A DNA stretch of 14,795 nt. Origin: Collinsella sp. (GTDB lineage Bacteria > Actinomycetota > Coriobacteriia > Coriobacteriales > Coriobacteriaceae). A program made the position numbers and the translations under genes. The notes beneath the pieces were generated by a model. The model was not told where the DNA came from, did not search any database, and was given only the letters and a program-made list of their open reading frames with translations. Shown piece after piece: positions 7,524 through 14,187 of the stretch. The stretch is taken from the NCBI GenBank assembly GCA_031295725.1, contig JAUMNV010000104.1, positions 1 through 14,795 on the forward strand. Direction: 5' to 3'. How positions within the stretch are numbered: the stretch's first letter is position 1; every line of letters starts with the position of its first letter.

Positions 7524-8783
7524 ATGAAATACACCAAGCTCGAGCGTAACTGGGTTATGTATGATGTGGGCAATTCGGCCCTCGTGCTGCTCAATACCTC
7601 GGTGGTGCCCATTTACTTTAACGCCATCAATACCGGCGCTTCCTCGGCCGACCTGGTGGTCGCCTGGGGCAATGCACAGACGATCGCCTCGCTGGTCATC
7701 GCCATGCTCATGCCCATTCTGGGCGCACTTGCCGACTACGCTGGCAACAAAATCAAGTTCTTCTTGGGCTTTTTCCTCACGGGCCTGGTTCTTTGCCTGG
7801 CGCAGGCTATCCCAATGTCCGCCATGGCATTTTTGACCGTGTACGTGCTGTGCACCATCGGCCTTAACTCTTCTATGACGTTCTACGACGCCATGCTGCC
7901 CGACGTTACCACCGACGAGCGCATGGACGCCGTGTCCAGCTCGGGTTATGCCTGGGGCTACATCGGTTCCACCGTGCCGTTCGTCATCTGCCTGGCGCTC
8001 ATCATGGGTGGCCCCGCTCTTGGCGTCCCCACCATGCTGGCAACGCGTCTGTCTTTTATCATCACTGGTGCCTGGTGGCTCATCTTTACCCTGCCGCTCA
8101 TTCACACCTATAAGCAAAAGTATGGTCGCGAGCGCGGTCCCGAGGACACCATCGGCCACATCGTTGGCGGTGTGTTCTCCGAGGTCGGACACACCATGCG
8201 CGAGATCGCCCACAACAAGACCGTGCTGGTCTACATGATTGCGTTCTTCTTCTATATCGATGGCGTCCACACGGTCATTTCCATGGCTACCAGCTACGGC
8301 TCGGCTTTGGGCATCGATTCGACCCAGCTGGTACTGGCGCTGCTCGTTACGCAGTTCGTGGCCTTTCCGTCCGCCATCATCTACGGCAAGCTCGCCGGAC
8401 GCGTGGGCACGCTCAACATGATCCTGGTGGCGGTCGCCGCCTACATGGGCATTGTGCTGTTCGCCGCGTTCTTCCTAAAGACCGCCTTTGAGTTCTGGGT
8501 GCTTGCCATTATGGTCGGCCTGTTCCAGGGCGGCGTGCAGGCGCTCAGCCGTAGCTACTTTGGTCGCATTATCCCCAAGGAAAAGTCCAACGAGTACTAC
8601 GGCTTCTTTGACATCTTTGGTCGTTATGCAAGCGTCATGGGTACCTTCCTAGTGTCGGTCGTTACCTCGCTGACCGGCAACCCGTCGCTGGGCGTCCTTT
8701 CTATTGGCGTGCTGCTGATCGTTGGCTTTATGCTGCTGGTTCGCCTGTCCCGCATGACTCGGGCAGCAGAGCATGCCGCATAG
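7524..8783 (+). CDS. MFS transporter of the UMF1/Atg22-like family
   Basis: This 419-residue integral membrane protein has about 12 hydrophobic segments. The N-terminal YDVGNSA (13-19) is the hallmark of the UMF1 (Atg22-like) group, supported by the motif A-like ADYAGNK (70-76) and the late SRSYFGRIIPKEKSNEYYGF block (about 341-360). Fungal Atg22 exports amino acids from the vacuole; substrates of the bacterial members are mostly unknown, so no substrate is assigned. Start ATG 7524 has GAAGGG (7509-7514) 9 nt upstream. It lies between the PLC-domain gene and the second sensor operon, and could be a target of either two-component system (inference). No strong terminator follows directly; the next good one is at 8898-8933. 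Confidence 0.88.
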   Translation: MKYTKLERNWVMYDVGNSALVLLNTSVVPIYFNAINTGASSADLVVAWGNAQTIASLVIAMLMPILGALADYAGNKIKFFLGFFLTGLVLCLAQAIPMSAMAFLTVYVLCTIGLNSSMTFYDAMLPDVTTDERMDAVSSSGYAWGYIGSTVPFVICLALIMGGPALGVPTMLATRLSFIITGAWWLIFTLPLIHTYKQKYGRERGPEDTIGHIVGGVFSEVGHTMREIAHNKTVLVYMIAFFFYIDGVHTVISMATSYGSALGIDSTQLVLALLVTQFVAFPSAIIYGKLAGRVGTLNMILVAVAAYMGIVLFAAFFLKTAFEFWVLAIMVGLFQGGVQALSRSYFGRIIPKEKSNEYYGFFDIFGRYASVMGTFLVSVVTSLTGNPSLGVLSIGVLLIVGFMLLVRLSRMTRAAEHAA

Positions 8784-8839
8784 GAGCGAGCGGCTATTGT
8801 GCCTGTCCACGGTACTCTTTTGGGGTTATCCGCAATAAA

Positions 8840-8881
8840 CATTGCGACTTGCGAGCAATGATTTGCCCAAGTGGGTATGAT
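8840..8881 (+). promoter_or_regulatory. Repeat cluster and -10-like box before the glycosyltransferase operon
   Basis: CATTGC (8840-8845) and GCAATG (8855-8860) form an inverted repeat with a 9-nt spacer. Inside it TTGCGA occurs twice, 7 bp apart (8842-8847 and 8849-8854). TATGAT (8876-8881) is a good -10 candidate, but no clear -35 sits at the right distance, so an activator-dependent promoter is possible. The terminator at 8898-8933 lies downstream. Confidence 0.35.
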
Positions 8882-8897
8882 GGAATCAGCTAGGTCG

Positions 8898-8933
8898 CGG
8901 GGCGTCGCCTGTGTTTGGCGGCGTCCCGTTTTT
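8898..8933 (+). terminator. Strong rho-independent terminator or attenuator
   Basis: A 12-bp stem, CGGGGCGTCGCC (8898-8909) with GGCGGCGTCCCG (8917-8928) and two wobble pairs, has a 7-nt loop and is followed by TTTTT (8929-8933). It ends 22 nt before the glycosyltransferase start. It either closes the MFS unit or, if the -10 at 8876-8881 is used, lies inside the leader of the next operon. Confidence 0.88.
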
Positions 8934-8954
8934 GTGTTGCAGGGAGGGTAAGGC

Positions 8955-10142
8955 GTGAACGCCACAGTCGTGATTCCAACGTATTGGGCGGGCGATGACG
9001 CTTGCGCAAACGCCCCTGGCACCTATGACCATTCGACGCGACTCAACGCCGACAATCCCGAACTCGACCGCTGCCTGGCCTCGCTTGAGCAGGTACGTGA
9101 CATCCCGCGCATCATCCTTTTGGTGGTCTGTCCCGTTTCTGCCACAGCCGATGTGTCGCTGCGCGTGCACGAGATTGTCGACGCGCATCCCACGCTCAAG
9201 GTCACCGTTGTCACCAACACCCAGGCCTCGCGCATCGCAGACCGGGTTGCTCAGATCGCGCCCAAGGGTTCGGGCGAGTGCGTGAGCCTGCGAGGCTACG
9301 GTGCCATCCGCAATATGGGGCTAGCCTGCGCCGCTGTGCTGGGGCATGACGCGGTTATCTTCTTGGATGACGATGAGACTGTCATCGACGCCGACTTTAT
9401 GAAGCGCGCGACCTATGCGTTGGGGCAGCAGACGCGTCAGGGCTTGCCGATCTTGGTCAAGAGCGGCTATTTCTACGATCGCGACGGCTCGCCGCTGGCT
9501 CCCACGGACAAGGCGGGCATCTGCCATCGTTGGTGGACCAAGCGCATCGAGTTCAACCGTTGGATGAAAAAGGCGCTTTCGGGCACCCGCATCTCGCGCT
9601 CCAACTACGTGTGCGGCGGCCTGATGGCCCTGCACGCCCGCGCCTTTACGCGTGTGGCCTTTGACCCGTTTATCACCCGCGGCGAGGACTTGGATTACCT
9701 CTTTAACATGCGCATGTTTGGCTACGACGTGTGGTTCGATAACGAGTGGACCGTGCGCCATCTGCCTCCGGAGTCCGAAAAGCGCTCACCGCGCTTTATG
9801 CAGGATGTATACCGTTGGTACTACGAACGGGCCAAGTTGACATTCGCCGCGCATCAAAAGGAGCTCATTCCCGTTACGGCGGCATCGCTCATGCCCTACC
9901 CGGGCCCGTGGATTTCGCGCGAGCTCGACGACCGCGTGCGCAAGACCGCTATGGTCCGCAGCGTGTTTACCCGCGAGCATGAGGGCTACCTGCGCATCTG
10001 GCGCCATGGTATCGACGAGGCAAAGGCCTATGCGCGCCAAAACGCTGCAAGCTACCTGCGTTTCCAGAGCTTTTGGCCCAAGATCATGGACGGGCTTTGG
10101 CGTGACGCACAACTGATCAGTATCCTGGAGGGGGCCGAATGA
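8955..10142 (+). CDS. GT2-like glycosyltransferase coupled to a sensor kinase
   Basis: This 395-residue protein starts at GTG 8955, 7 nt after AGGGAGG (8941-8947). It begins with a GT-A nucleotide-binding strand (VVIPTY, 5-10). FLDDDETV (136-143) is a DxD-type metal/sugar-nucleotide motif. ITRGEDLDYLFNMR (240-253) carries the acidic ED acceptor motif (E244/D245), with H269 after it. These are classic for family 2 glycosyltransferases. There is no signal peptide and no obvious TM helix, so it should act in the cytoplasm or at the inner face of the membrane. Donor and acceptor are unknown. Its stop TGA overlaps the ATG of the next gene (ATGA, 10139-10142), so the enzyme and the second kinase are translationally coupled. 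Confidence 0.85.
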   Translation: MNATVVIPTYWAGDDACANAPGTYDHSTRLNADNPELDRCLASLEQVRDIPRIILLVVCPVSATADVSLRVHEIVDAHPTLKVTVVTNTQASRIADRVAQIAPKGSGECVSLRGYGAIRNMGLACAAVLGHDAVIFLDDDETVIDADFMKRATYALGQQTRQGLPILVKSGYFYDRDGSPLAPTDKAGICHRWWTKRIEFNRWMKKALSGTRISRSNYVCGGLMALHARAFTRVAFDPFITRGEDLDYLFNMRMFGYDVWFDNEWTVRHLPPESEKRSPRFMQDVYRWYYERAKLTFAAHQKELIPVTAASLMPYPGPWISRELDDRVRKTAMVRSVFTREHEGYLRIWRHGIDEAKAYARQNAASYLRFQSFWPKIMDGLWRDAQLISILEGAE

Positions 10143-11482
10143 TCGACCGCCGCGCCCAGCGCGATAGTTCAATATCAATCTTTCGCATCATTGCCGTTGC
10201 CTGCGCCATTTGTGTGCTGGTGTACTTTATTTTTGCCTTGGTGACCGGTATCGAGCCGATCGCCACGGTGATTGCCTGCGCGCTGCTGTGCATCTTTCTG
10301 TGCATCTTTATCTTTTTGACGCTCAATCCCGATTCGGTGCGCTCCCAGTACACCGAGGAGACGCTCTCGGTGGCCTCGGCCATGCTCGAGGACATTAAGG
10401 GCGGTCTGACGCAGGAGTCGGCGCGTTTGGTGTGCCGGCGCATTTTGCCCGAGACGCGCGCCATGACGGTGGCCATCACCGACGAGGACAACGTGCTTGC
10501 CTGCGCGGGCGAGTTTGAGGAAAAACTGCTGCCCGATACTCCCATCCACACGCTTGCCACACGCTACGTTATCGAACATGGCATCGTGCAGTCGTTCAAC
10601 CGTATGGTGGATGTCGTGGGCTCGGACGGCTCGCACAACCAAGTCCCCGCCGGCATTATCGCCCCCATCAAGGTGGGCGATCGTACCGTCGGCACGCTCA
10701 AGTTCTACTACAAGACCCCGCGCGCCGTCGACCGTACCCAGTATGCGCTTGCCTCGGGCTTTGCCGAGATCTTGTCCACGCAGCTCGCCATCCACGAGCT
10801 CGAGGTGCAAAAGGAACTCACGGCGCGCGCCGAGGTGCGTGCGCTGCAGGCGCAGATTAACCCGCACTTCCTGTTCAACACGCTGAACACCATTGCATCG
10901 TTTACGCGCACCGACCCGCTGCGGGCCCGCGAACTGCTTCGTGAGTTCTCATCGTTCTATCGTGCCACGCTCGACAACTCGGGATCGCTTATTCCGGTCT
11001 CGCGCGAGGTCGCACAGACCAAGCGCTACCTTACCTTTGAGAAGGCCCGCTTTGGCGAGGATCGCGTGCTTGCGACGTTCGATGTGTCCGAGGACGTGGA
11101 AGATACGCTGGTGCCGGCGTTCGTGATCCAGCCGATTGTCGAGAACGCCGTGCGTCATGGTATGGGCGATGACGACGCCCTGAGGATCGACGTGACCGTT
11201 CACCAAGACGGCGAGGATGCAATCTTGATTGCCGTGGCCGATAATGGCGTGGGCATGGATGAGGGTACCGCCGCCAGACTGTTTGACGAGCGTTCTGCCC
11301 GTCCCGACGCCAGCTCTCCCCAGGGTGGCGGCGCCGGTGTGGCCATGCACAATATTTCGGAGCGCATCCATCGCTTTTATGGGCCGCACTCCTATACGCG
11401 TGTCGAATCGGCGCCGGGCAAGGGCACCAAAGTGCTCCTTCATCTTGATTTGTCAGAGAGCATCTTTGACATTCAAGAGTAA
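10139..11482 (+). CDS. LytS-type sensor histidine kinase, second copy
   Basis: This 447-residue kinase has two TM helices (about 15-36 and 40-62), a GAF-like domain (about 85-195) containing VAITDEDNVLA, the phosphoacceptor block INPHFLFN (H243), the N box IVENAVRH (N336), the G1 box ADNGVGM (D368) and the G2 region GGGAGVAMHN (397-406). The domain plan is the same as the kinase at 4227-5612. The two share long near-identical stretches before and after the phosphoacceptor, such as ALASGFA, RALQ and PHFLFNT. In BtsS-like relatives the GAF region is tied to metabolite sensing; the ligand here is unknown. ATG 10139 overlaps the upstream stop and has a GGAGGGGG ribosome site inside that gene. The regulator follows 72 nt downstream across a hairpin. 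Confidence 0.92.
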   Translation: MIDRRAQRDSSISIFRIIAVACAICVLVYFIFALVTGIEPIATVIACALLCIFLCIFIFLTLNPDSVRSQYTEETLSVASAMLEDIKGGLTQESARLVCRRILPETRAMTVAITDEDNVLACAGEFEEKLLPDTPIHTLATRYVIEHGIVQSFNRMVDVVGSDGSHNQVPAGIIAPIKVGDRTVGTLKFYYKTPRAVDRTQYALASGFAEILSTQLAIHELEVQKELTARAEVRALQAQINPHFLFNTLNTIASFTRTDPLRARELLREFSSFYRATLDNSGSLIPVSREVAQTKRYLTFEKARFGEDRVLATFDVSEDVEDTLVPAFVIQPIVENAVRHGMGDDDALRIDVTVHQDGEDAILIAVADNGVGMDEGTAARLFDERSARPDASSPQGGGAGVAMHNISERIHRFYGPHSYTRVESAPGKGTKVLLHLDLSESIFDIQE

Positions 11483-11491
11483 AATAAAAGG

Positions 11492-11529
11492 CTACGGGCT
11501 CAACGTCATGCGACGGATGCCCGGCGTAG
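11492..11529 (+). promoter_or_regulatory. Intercistronic hairpin between second kinase and regulator
   Basis: CTACG (11492-11496) pairs with CGTAG (11525-11529), GGC (11497-11499) with GCC (11519-11521), and CGTC (11504-11507) with GACG (11512-11515), forming one interrupted stem. There is no U-run after it, so it is not a terminator. It could be an RNA processing or stability site that sets the kinase-to-regulator ratio. Confidence 0.4.
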
Positions 11530-11554
11530 TTAGTTGACGAAAGGTTTTATCCCT

Positions 11555-12271
11555 ATGCTGCGTGCGATGATTGTGGATGATGAGGCGCCGGCTCGCTCGG
11601 AGCTTCGCTTCCTGCTCGAGCAAACGGGCAAGATCGGCACGATCACTGAGGCGTCGAGCGTCCGCTCCGCCATCGAGATGCTTATGGAAAGTCGCGTAGA
11701 TGTCGTGTTTCTCGATATCTCGATGCCCGGTGCCTCGGGCCTGCAACTTGCCGAGGCGCTGCATAAGCTCAAAAATCCGCCGGCGATCGTGTTTGTGACT
11801 GCGTATAGTGACCATGCGGTCGAGGCATTCGACGTGGATGCCGTCGATTATCTGATGAAGCCGGTCGAGGAAGCTCGCTTGGATCGCGCGATCGAGAAGG
11901 TCATGCAACGCACCAAGCCGGTTACGGACAGCAAGGTGACCATCGAGCGTATCCCGGTGGAAAAGGGCGGCCGCAAGGTGCTCATTCCCGTGGACGACAT
12001 TCGCTTTATCATGGCCAAGGACGATTACTCCTGCATCTATACCGTCGATGATCGCTTTTTGTCGACGACCTCGCTGGCGCAGTTTGAGGCCAAGCTCTGC
12101 GACTTTGGCTTCTTCCGTGTTCACCGCCGCTATATCGTCAACTTGGCGTGCGTCACGGATGTGGAGACGGTGCCCTCGGGCGCCATCCAGCTGGGCATTA
12201 CGGGCGTCGACGAACGCGTGCCGGTTTCGCGCCGCCGCGTCGTGCCGCTTAAGAAGGCCCTGAGTCTCTAG
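11555..12271 (+). CDS. LytTR-family response regulator, second copy
   Basis: This 238-residue regulator has a receiver domain (about 3-115) with D8/D9, phosphoacceptor D54 in VFLDISMPG, T82 and K102 in LMKPVEE, and a LytTR DNA-binding domain (about 128-235) with FFRVHRRYIVN (186-196). Start ATG 11555 is chosen because GAAAGG (11539-11544) lies 10 nt upstream; an in-frame TTG at 11534 would add seven residues but has no better site. It is partner of the kinase just upstream and paralogue of the regulator at 5651-6385, with near-identical receiver blocks. Direct targets are not evident. A strong terminator follows. Confidence 0.92.
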   Translation: MLRAMIVDDEAPARSELRFLLEQTGKIGTITEASSVRSAIEMLMESRVDVVFLDISMPGASGLQLAEALHKLKNPPAIVFVTAYSDHAVEAFDVDAVDYLMKPVEEARLDRAIEKVMQRTKPVTDSKVTIERIPVEKGGRKVLIPVDDIRFIMAKDDYSCIYTVDDRFLSTTSLAQFEAKLCDFGFFRVHRRYIVNLACVTDVETVPSGAIQLGITGVDERVPVSRRRVVPLKKALSL

Positions 12272-12277
12272 CACACT

Positions 12278-12327
12278 GGCCCCGCAGCCCTGTAGACCTA
12301 TCGTCTGCGGAGGCGTGGGGCCTTTTT
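12278..12327 (+). terminator. Rho-independent terminator closing the second sensor operon
   Basis: GGCCCCGC (12278-12285) pairs with GCGTGGGGCC's last eight bases (12315-12322, with one G-T pair), followed by TTTTT (12323-12327). The loop is large, and an inner GCAG/CTGC pairing can shorten it. Confidence 0.75.
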
Positions 12328-12366
12328 GTATGTATCTGCCGAATCGTTTTTTGCGGAAGGGATCCC

Positions 12367-12834
12367 ATGAACAGTGCAAGCGCCAAGCGTATCGACATCA
12401 TCTCGGACACCCACGGCTATTTATCGCCTGCGCTCCTGGATGAGCTTGAGGGCGCAGACCTGATTATCCACGCCGGCGACCTCACGTCAGAGATGGACTA
12501 CGAGCACCTATGCACCATCGCCCCCGTGCGGGCCGTACTGGGCAACAACGATTACTACCGCGACTACGGCCCCGATGTAGACCGTCTTGCGCTCTTTACC
12601 TACGAAGGACTCAAGTTCGCCGTAGCCCACTACCGCGAAGACCTTCCGGTGGGATCCGTAGACGTAGCCATCAACGGCCACACCCACGTAACCAAAGAAG
12701 CCCAAGTGGGTCGCTGCCTGGTCCTCAACCCAGGCAGTGCCAGCTATCCAAGAGGCACCCGAGGCCCCACCATGGCCAGAATGCTTGTCAAGGACGGCAA
12801 GATTCTGAGCATCAAATTTATTGACCTAGAGTAG
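12367..12834 (+). CDS. YfcE/MJ0936-type metallophosphoesterase
   Basis: This small 155-residue calcineurin-like phosphoesterase of usual length for the YfcE/MJ0936 group shows all metal motifs in order: SDTHG (13-17, D14/H16), HAGDLT (35-40, D38), GNND (59-62), H88, and NGHTH (103-107). Such enzymes bind two metal ions, often Mn, and hydrolyse phosphodiesters such as artificial bis-pNPP; the physiological substrate is unknown. It is cytoplasmic, with no signal peptide. Start ATG 12367 has GGAAGGG (12354-12360) upstream. It appears to be a single-gene unit between two terminators (12278-12327 and 12842-12876), although no clear promoter was found in the 39 nt between terminator and start. Confidence 0.92.
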   Translation: MNSASAKRIDIISDTHGYLSPALLDELEGADLIIHAGDLTSEMDYEHLCTIAPVRAVLGNNDYYRDYGPDVDRLALFTYEGLKFAVAHYREDLPVGSVDVAINGHTHVTKEAQVGRCLVLNPGSASYPRGTRGPTMARMLVKDGKILSIKFIDLE

Positions 12835-12841
12835 GTGCAAC

Positions 12842-12876
12842 AAAAACGGGGGATGCAGATCGCATCTCCCGTTTTT
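12842..12876. terminator. Strong bidirectional-looking terminator
   Basis: The stem ACGGGGGATGC (12846-12856) / GCATCTCCCGT (12862-12872) has one G-T pair and an AGATC loop. It is flanked by A-run 12842-12846 and T-run 12872-12876, so it can act in both directions. Confidence 0.9.
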
Positions 12877-12917
12877 CTTTGAGCCAAAGGCCGAAGTTCA
12901 ACAACAATCTTAGACAA

Positions 12918-12958
12918 CCCCGCCGAGGAGAACGGGGACCTCGAGCCGCGGAAGCGGC
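12918..12958. repeat. Two small hairpins before the long inverted repeat
   Basis: CCCCG (12918-12922) pairs with CGGGG (12933-12937). GCCGC (12945-12949) pairs with GCGGC (12954-12958) around GGAA, a GNRA-type tetraloop. They may belong to the same structured element as the large inverted repeat. No gene is seen in 12877-13243. Confidence 0.35.
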
Positions 12959-12990
12959 GAGGAACAAAGTCTTTGAAGCAAGTGACGGCA

Positions 12991-13135
12991 GGGAGGGGCT
13001 CCGGGGCCGGCTGGCGCGGGTTGAGTTTGGCGCGAGTTCCGCACGAAAAGGAAAGCACTTAATGTGCTTTCCGTCTTGCGCAGGACTGTAGAGCAGCAAA
13101 CTCAACCCGCGCCAGCCGGCCCCGGAGACCCTCCC
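12991..13135. repeat. Long near-perfect inverted repeat upstream of tRNA-Asp
   Basis: The left arm 12991-13029 pairs with the right arm 13097-13135. The inner 31 bp are perfect (12999-13029 with 13097-13127); one mismatch (12998/13128) is followed by seven more pairs. The 67-nt loop holds its own perfect 9-bp hairpin, GGAAAGCAC (13050-13058) with GTGCTTTCC (13064-13072). Outside the arms the flanks also show weak mirrored similarity, as far as about 12953 and 13180. It has no U-run and no credible ORF. Because of the symmetry, both strands encode the same peptide string REGLRGRLARVEF, which is a sign of false ORFs. Candidates are a MITE-like repeat, a REP-type element or a structured RNA; the identity is unknown. 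Confidence 0.85.
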
Positions 13136-13167
13136 GGAGGGACCGAAAAACTTTTTCAAAAAAGTTG

Positions 13168-13197
13168 TTGCGCGGCGGACAGACTTCTGTGTATACT
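13168..13197 (+). promoter_or_regulatory. Promoter of tRNA-Asp
   Basis: TTGCGC (13168-13173) and TATACT (13192-13197) are separated by 18 nt. A and T tracts at 13146-13163 directly upstream resemble an UP element, common before stable RNA genes. Transcription would start about 40 nt before the tRNA. Confidence 0.6.
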
Positions 13198-13243
13198 AAT
13201 CCCCGCAGCGCACGCGAGCGGAAACAAACGCGAACGACTGCCT

Positions 13244-13321
<78 letters not shown>

Positions 13322-13329
13322 ACGCAATT

Positions 13330-13357
13330 AAAGCCACGTCTTCGGACGTGGCTTTTT
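13330..13357 (+). terminator. Terminator of tRNA-Asp
   Basis: The perfect stem AAAGCCACGTC (13330-13340) / GACGTGGCTTT (13345-13355) has a TTCG tetraloop and ends in TTTTT. It lies 9 nt after the tRNA. Confidence 0.93.
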
Positions 13358-13680
13358 GCGTTTGATGCGCTTTGTTTCGATAGAACGATCGCCCTGGTGC
13401 ATCTTCGCCCAGAACCCCCGCGCCTTCGGGAACGCAAGTAAAATCTAATGAGTATATCTGTCTGAACAACAGCTTTGTTGCGCAACACCTGTTCTACGAG
13501 ACAGGGGGTTAGGTTATACTAAATTGCACTGTGCGCCGCATCTGATGCATTTCGCTCCAAGCGCGGCACTCAGTGGATATCCGATTTACCATTTGGATGT
13601 CCTGGCGGTCATTTAGCGTCTCGACACAAGCTCGGCCCCGGAGCTCGTTCGAGCTGTTCGTATTCCTTGAAAGGGGAAAA
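13358..13680 (+). promoter_or_regulatory. Rrf2 upstream region with -10 box and operator-like dyads
   Basis: No gene is seen in these 323 nt. TATACT (13515-13520) is the best -10 box; TATACTAA also occurs at the tRNA promoter, but the -35 is poor. The dyad TTAG-N6-CTAA (13509-13522) spans this box, as expected for an autoregulated Rrf2 promoter. Other inverted repeats are GTTGCGCAAC (13477-13486), GCATC-T-GATGC (13538-13548) and AGCTCG-TT-CGAGCT (13642-13655). The last lies about 12 nt upstream of the ribosome site GAAAGGGG (13669-13676). A start at -10 would give a leader of about 150 nt. Confidence 0.4.
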
Positions 13681-14166
13681 ATGGACATATCGAGGAAGAC
13701 TGATTACGCCCTTCGAATGCTGGCGATGCTTGCTGAGGATCCGGAGTGTTTGCTTTCTGTTCGCACCGCTGCCGAAGAGGTCAATGTTCCGTATTCGTTT
13801 GCCCGCTCGATTCAGCACGGTTTGGTCCAGGCCGGTATTGTGGAGAGCCTGCGTGGCGTCCACGGTGGCATGCGTCTCAAGGTCAGTCCGGACGACGTCA
13901 CTATCCGCCAGGTCGTCGAGGCCGTTCAGGGTCCTATGGTTATGAACGACTGCACCGCGCCCGATGGTGACTGTGCGCGCATGGGCGCGTGCTGCTATCA
14001 TCCCCTGTGGGCCGGAGCTCAGGCGTTGATGCGCGACTACCTCGATTCCGTTTCGCTCGGCGACATCGTCGCTCACTGCCAGTTCCCGGCCGTCGATCCC
14101 AAGTTCGCCGACCGCGAAGCGTTTCCCGAGTACGCCACCTGCGCGTGCGCTTACCGGGAGGAATAG
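13681..14166 (+). CDS. Rrf2-family transcriptional regulator with candidate Fe-S ligands
   Basis: This 161-residue regulator's start ATG 13681 is fixed by GAAAGGGG just upstream; longer in-frame reading from 13573 lacks a site. MDISRKTDYALRML is the typical Rrf2 N terminus, followed by a winged helix-turn-helix (about 8-67) with SFARSIQHGLVQAGIVES (39-56) and the wing GVHGGMRL. The sensor loop carries C91, C98, C104 and C105 plus H107. IscR uses C92, C98, C104 and H107, so a [2Fe-2S] or related cluster is plausible. Extra cysteines sit at 133, 154 and 156. Members sense Fe-S status, NO or redox state. It is followed after 21 nt by the MutY-like gene, probably in one transcript. Confidence 0.9.
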   Translation: MDISRKTDYALRMLAMLAEDPECLLSVRTAAEEVNVPYSFARSIQHGLVQAGIVESLRGVHGGMRLKVSPDDVTIRQVVEAVQGPMVMNDCTAPDGDCARMGACCYHPLWAGAQALMRDYLDSVSLGDIVAHCQFPAVDPKFADREAFPEYATCACAYREE

Positions 14167-14187
14167 CGCCGCATAAGGAGCATAGCC

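Noticed and set aside
12879..13091. 70-residue + ORF and its - strand counterpart across the inverted repeat
   Set aside because: Both carry the same REGLRGRLARVEF string only because the DNA is palindromic; no ribosome site or domain.
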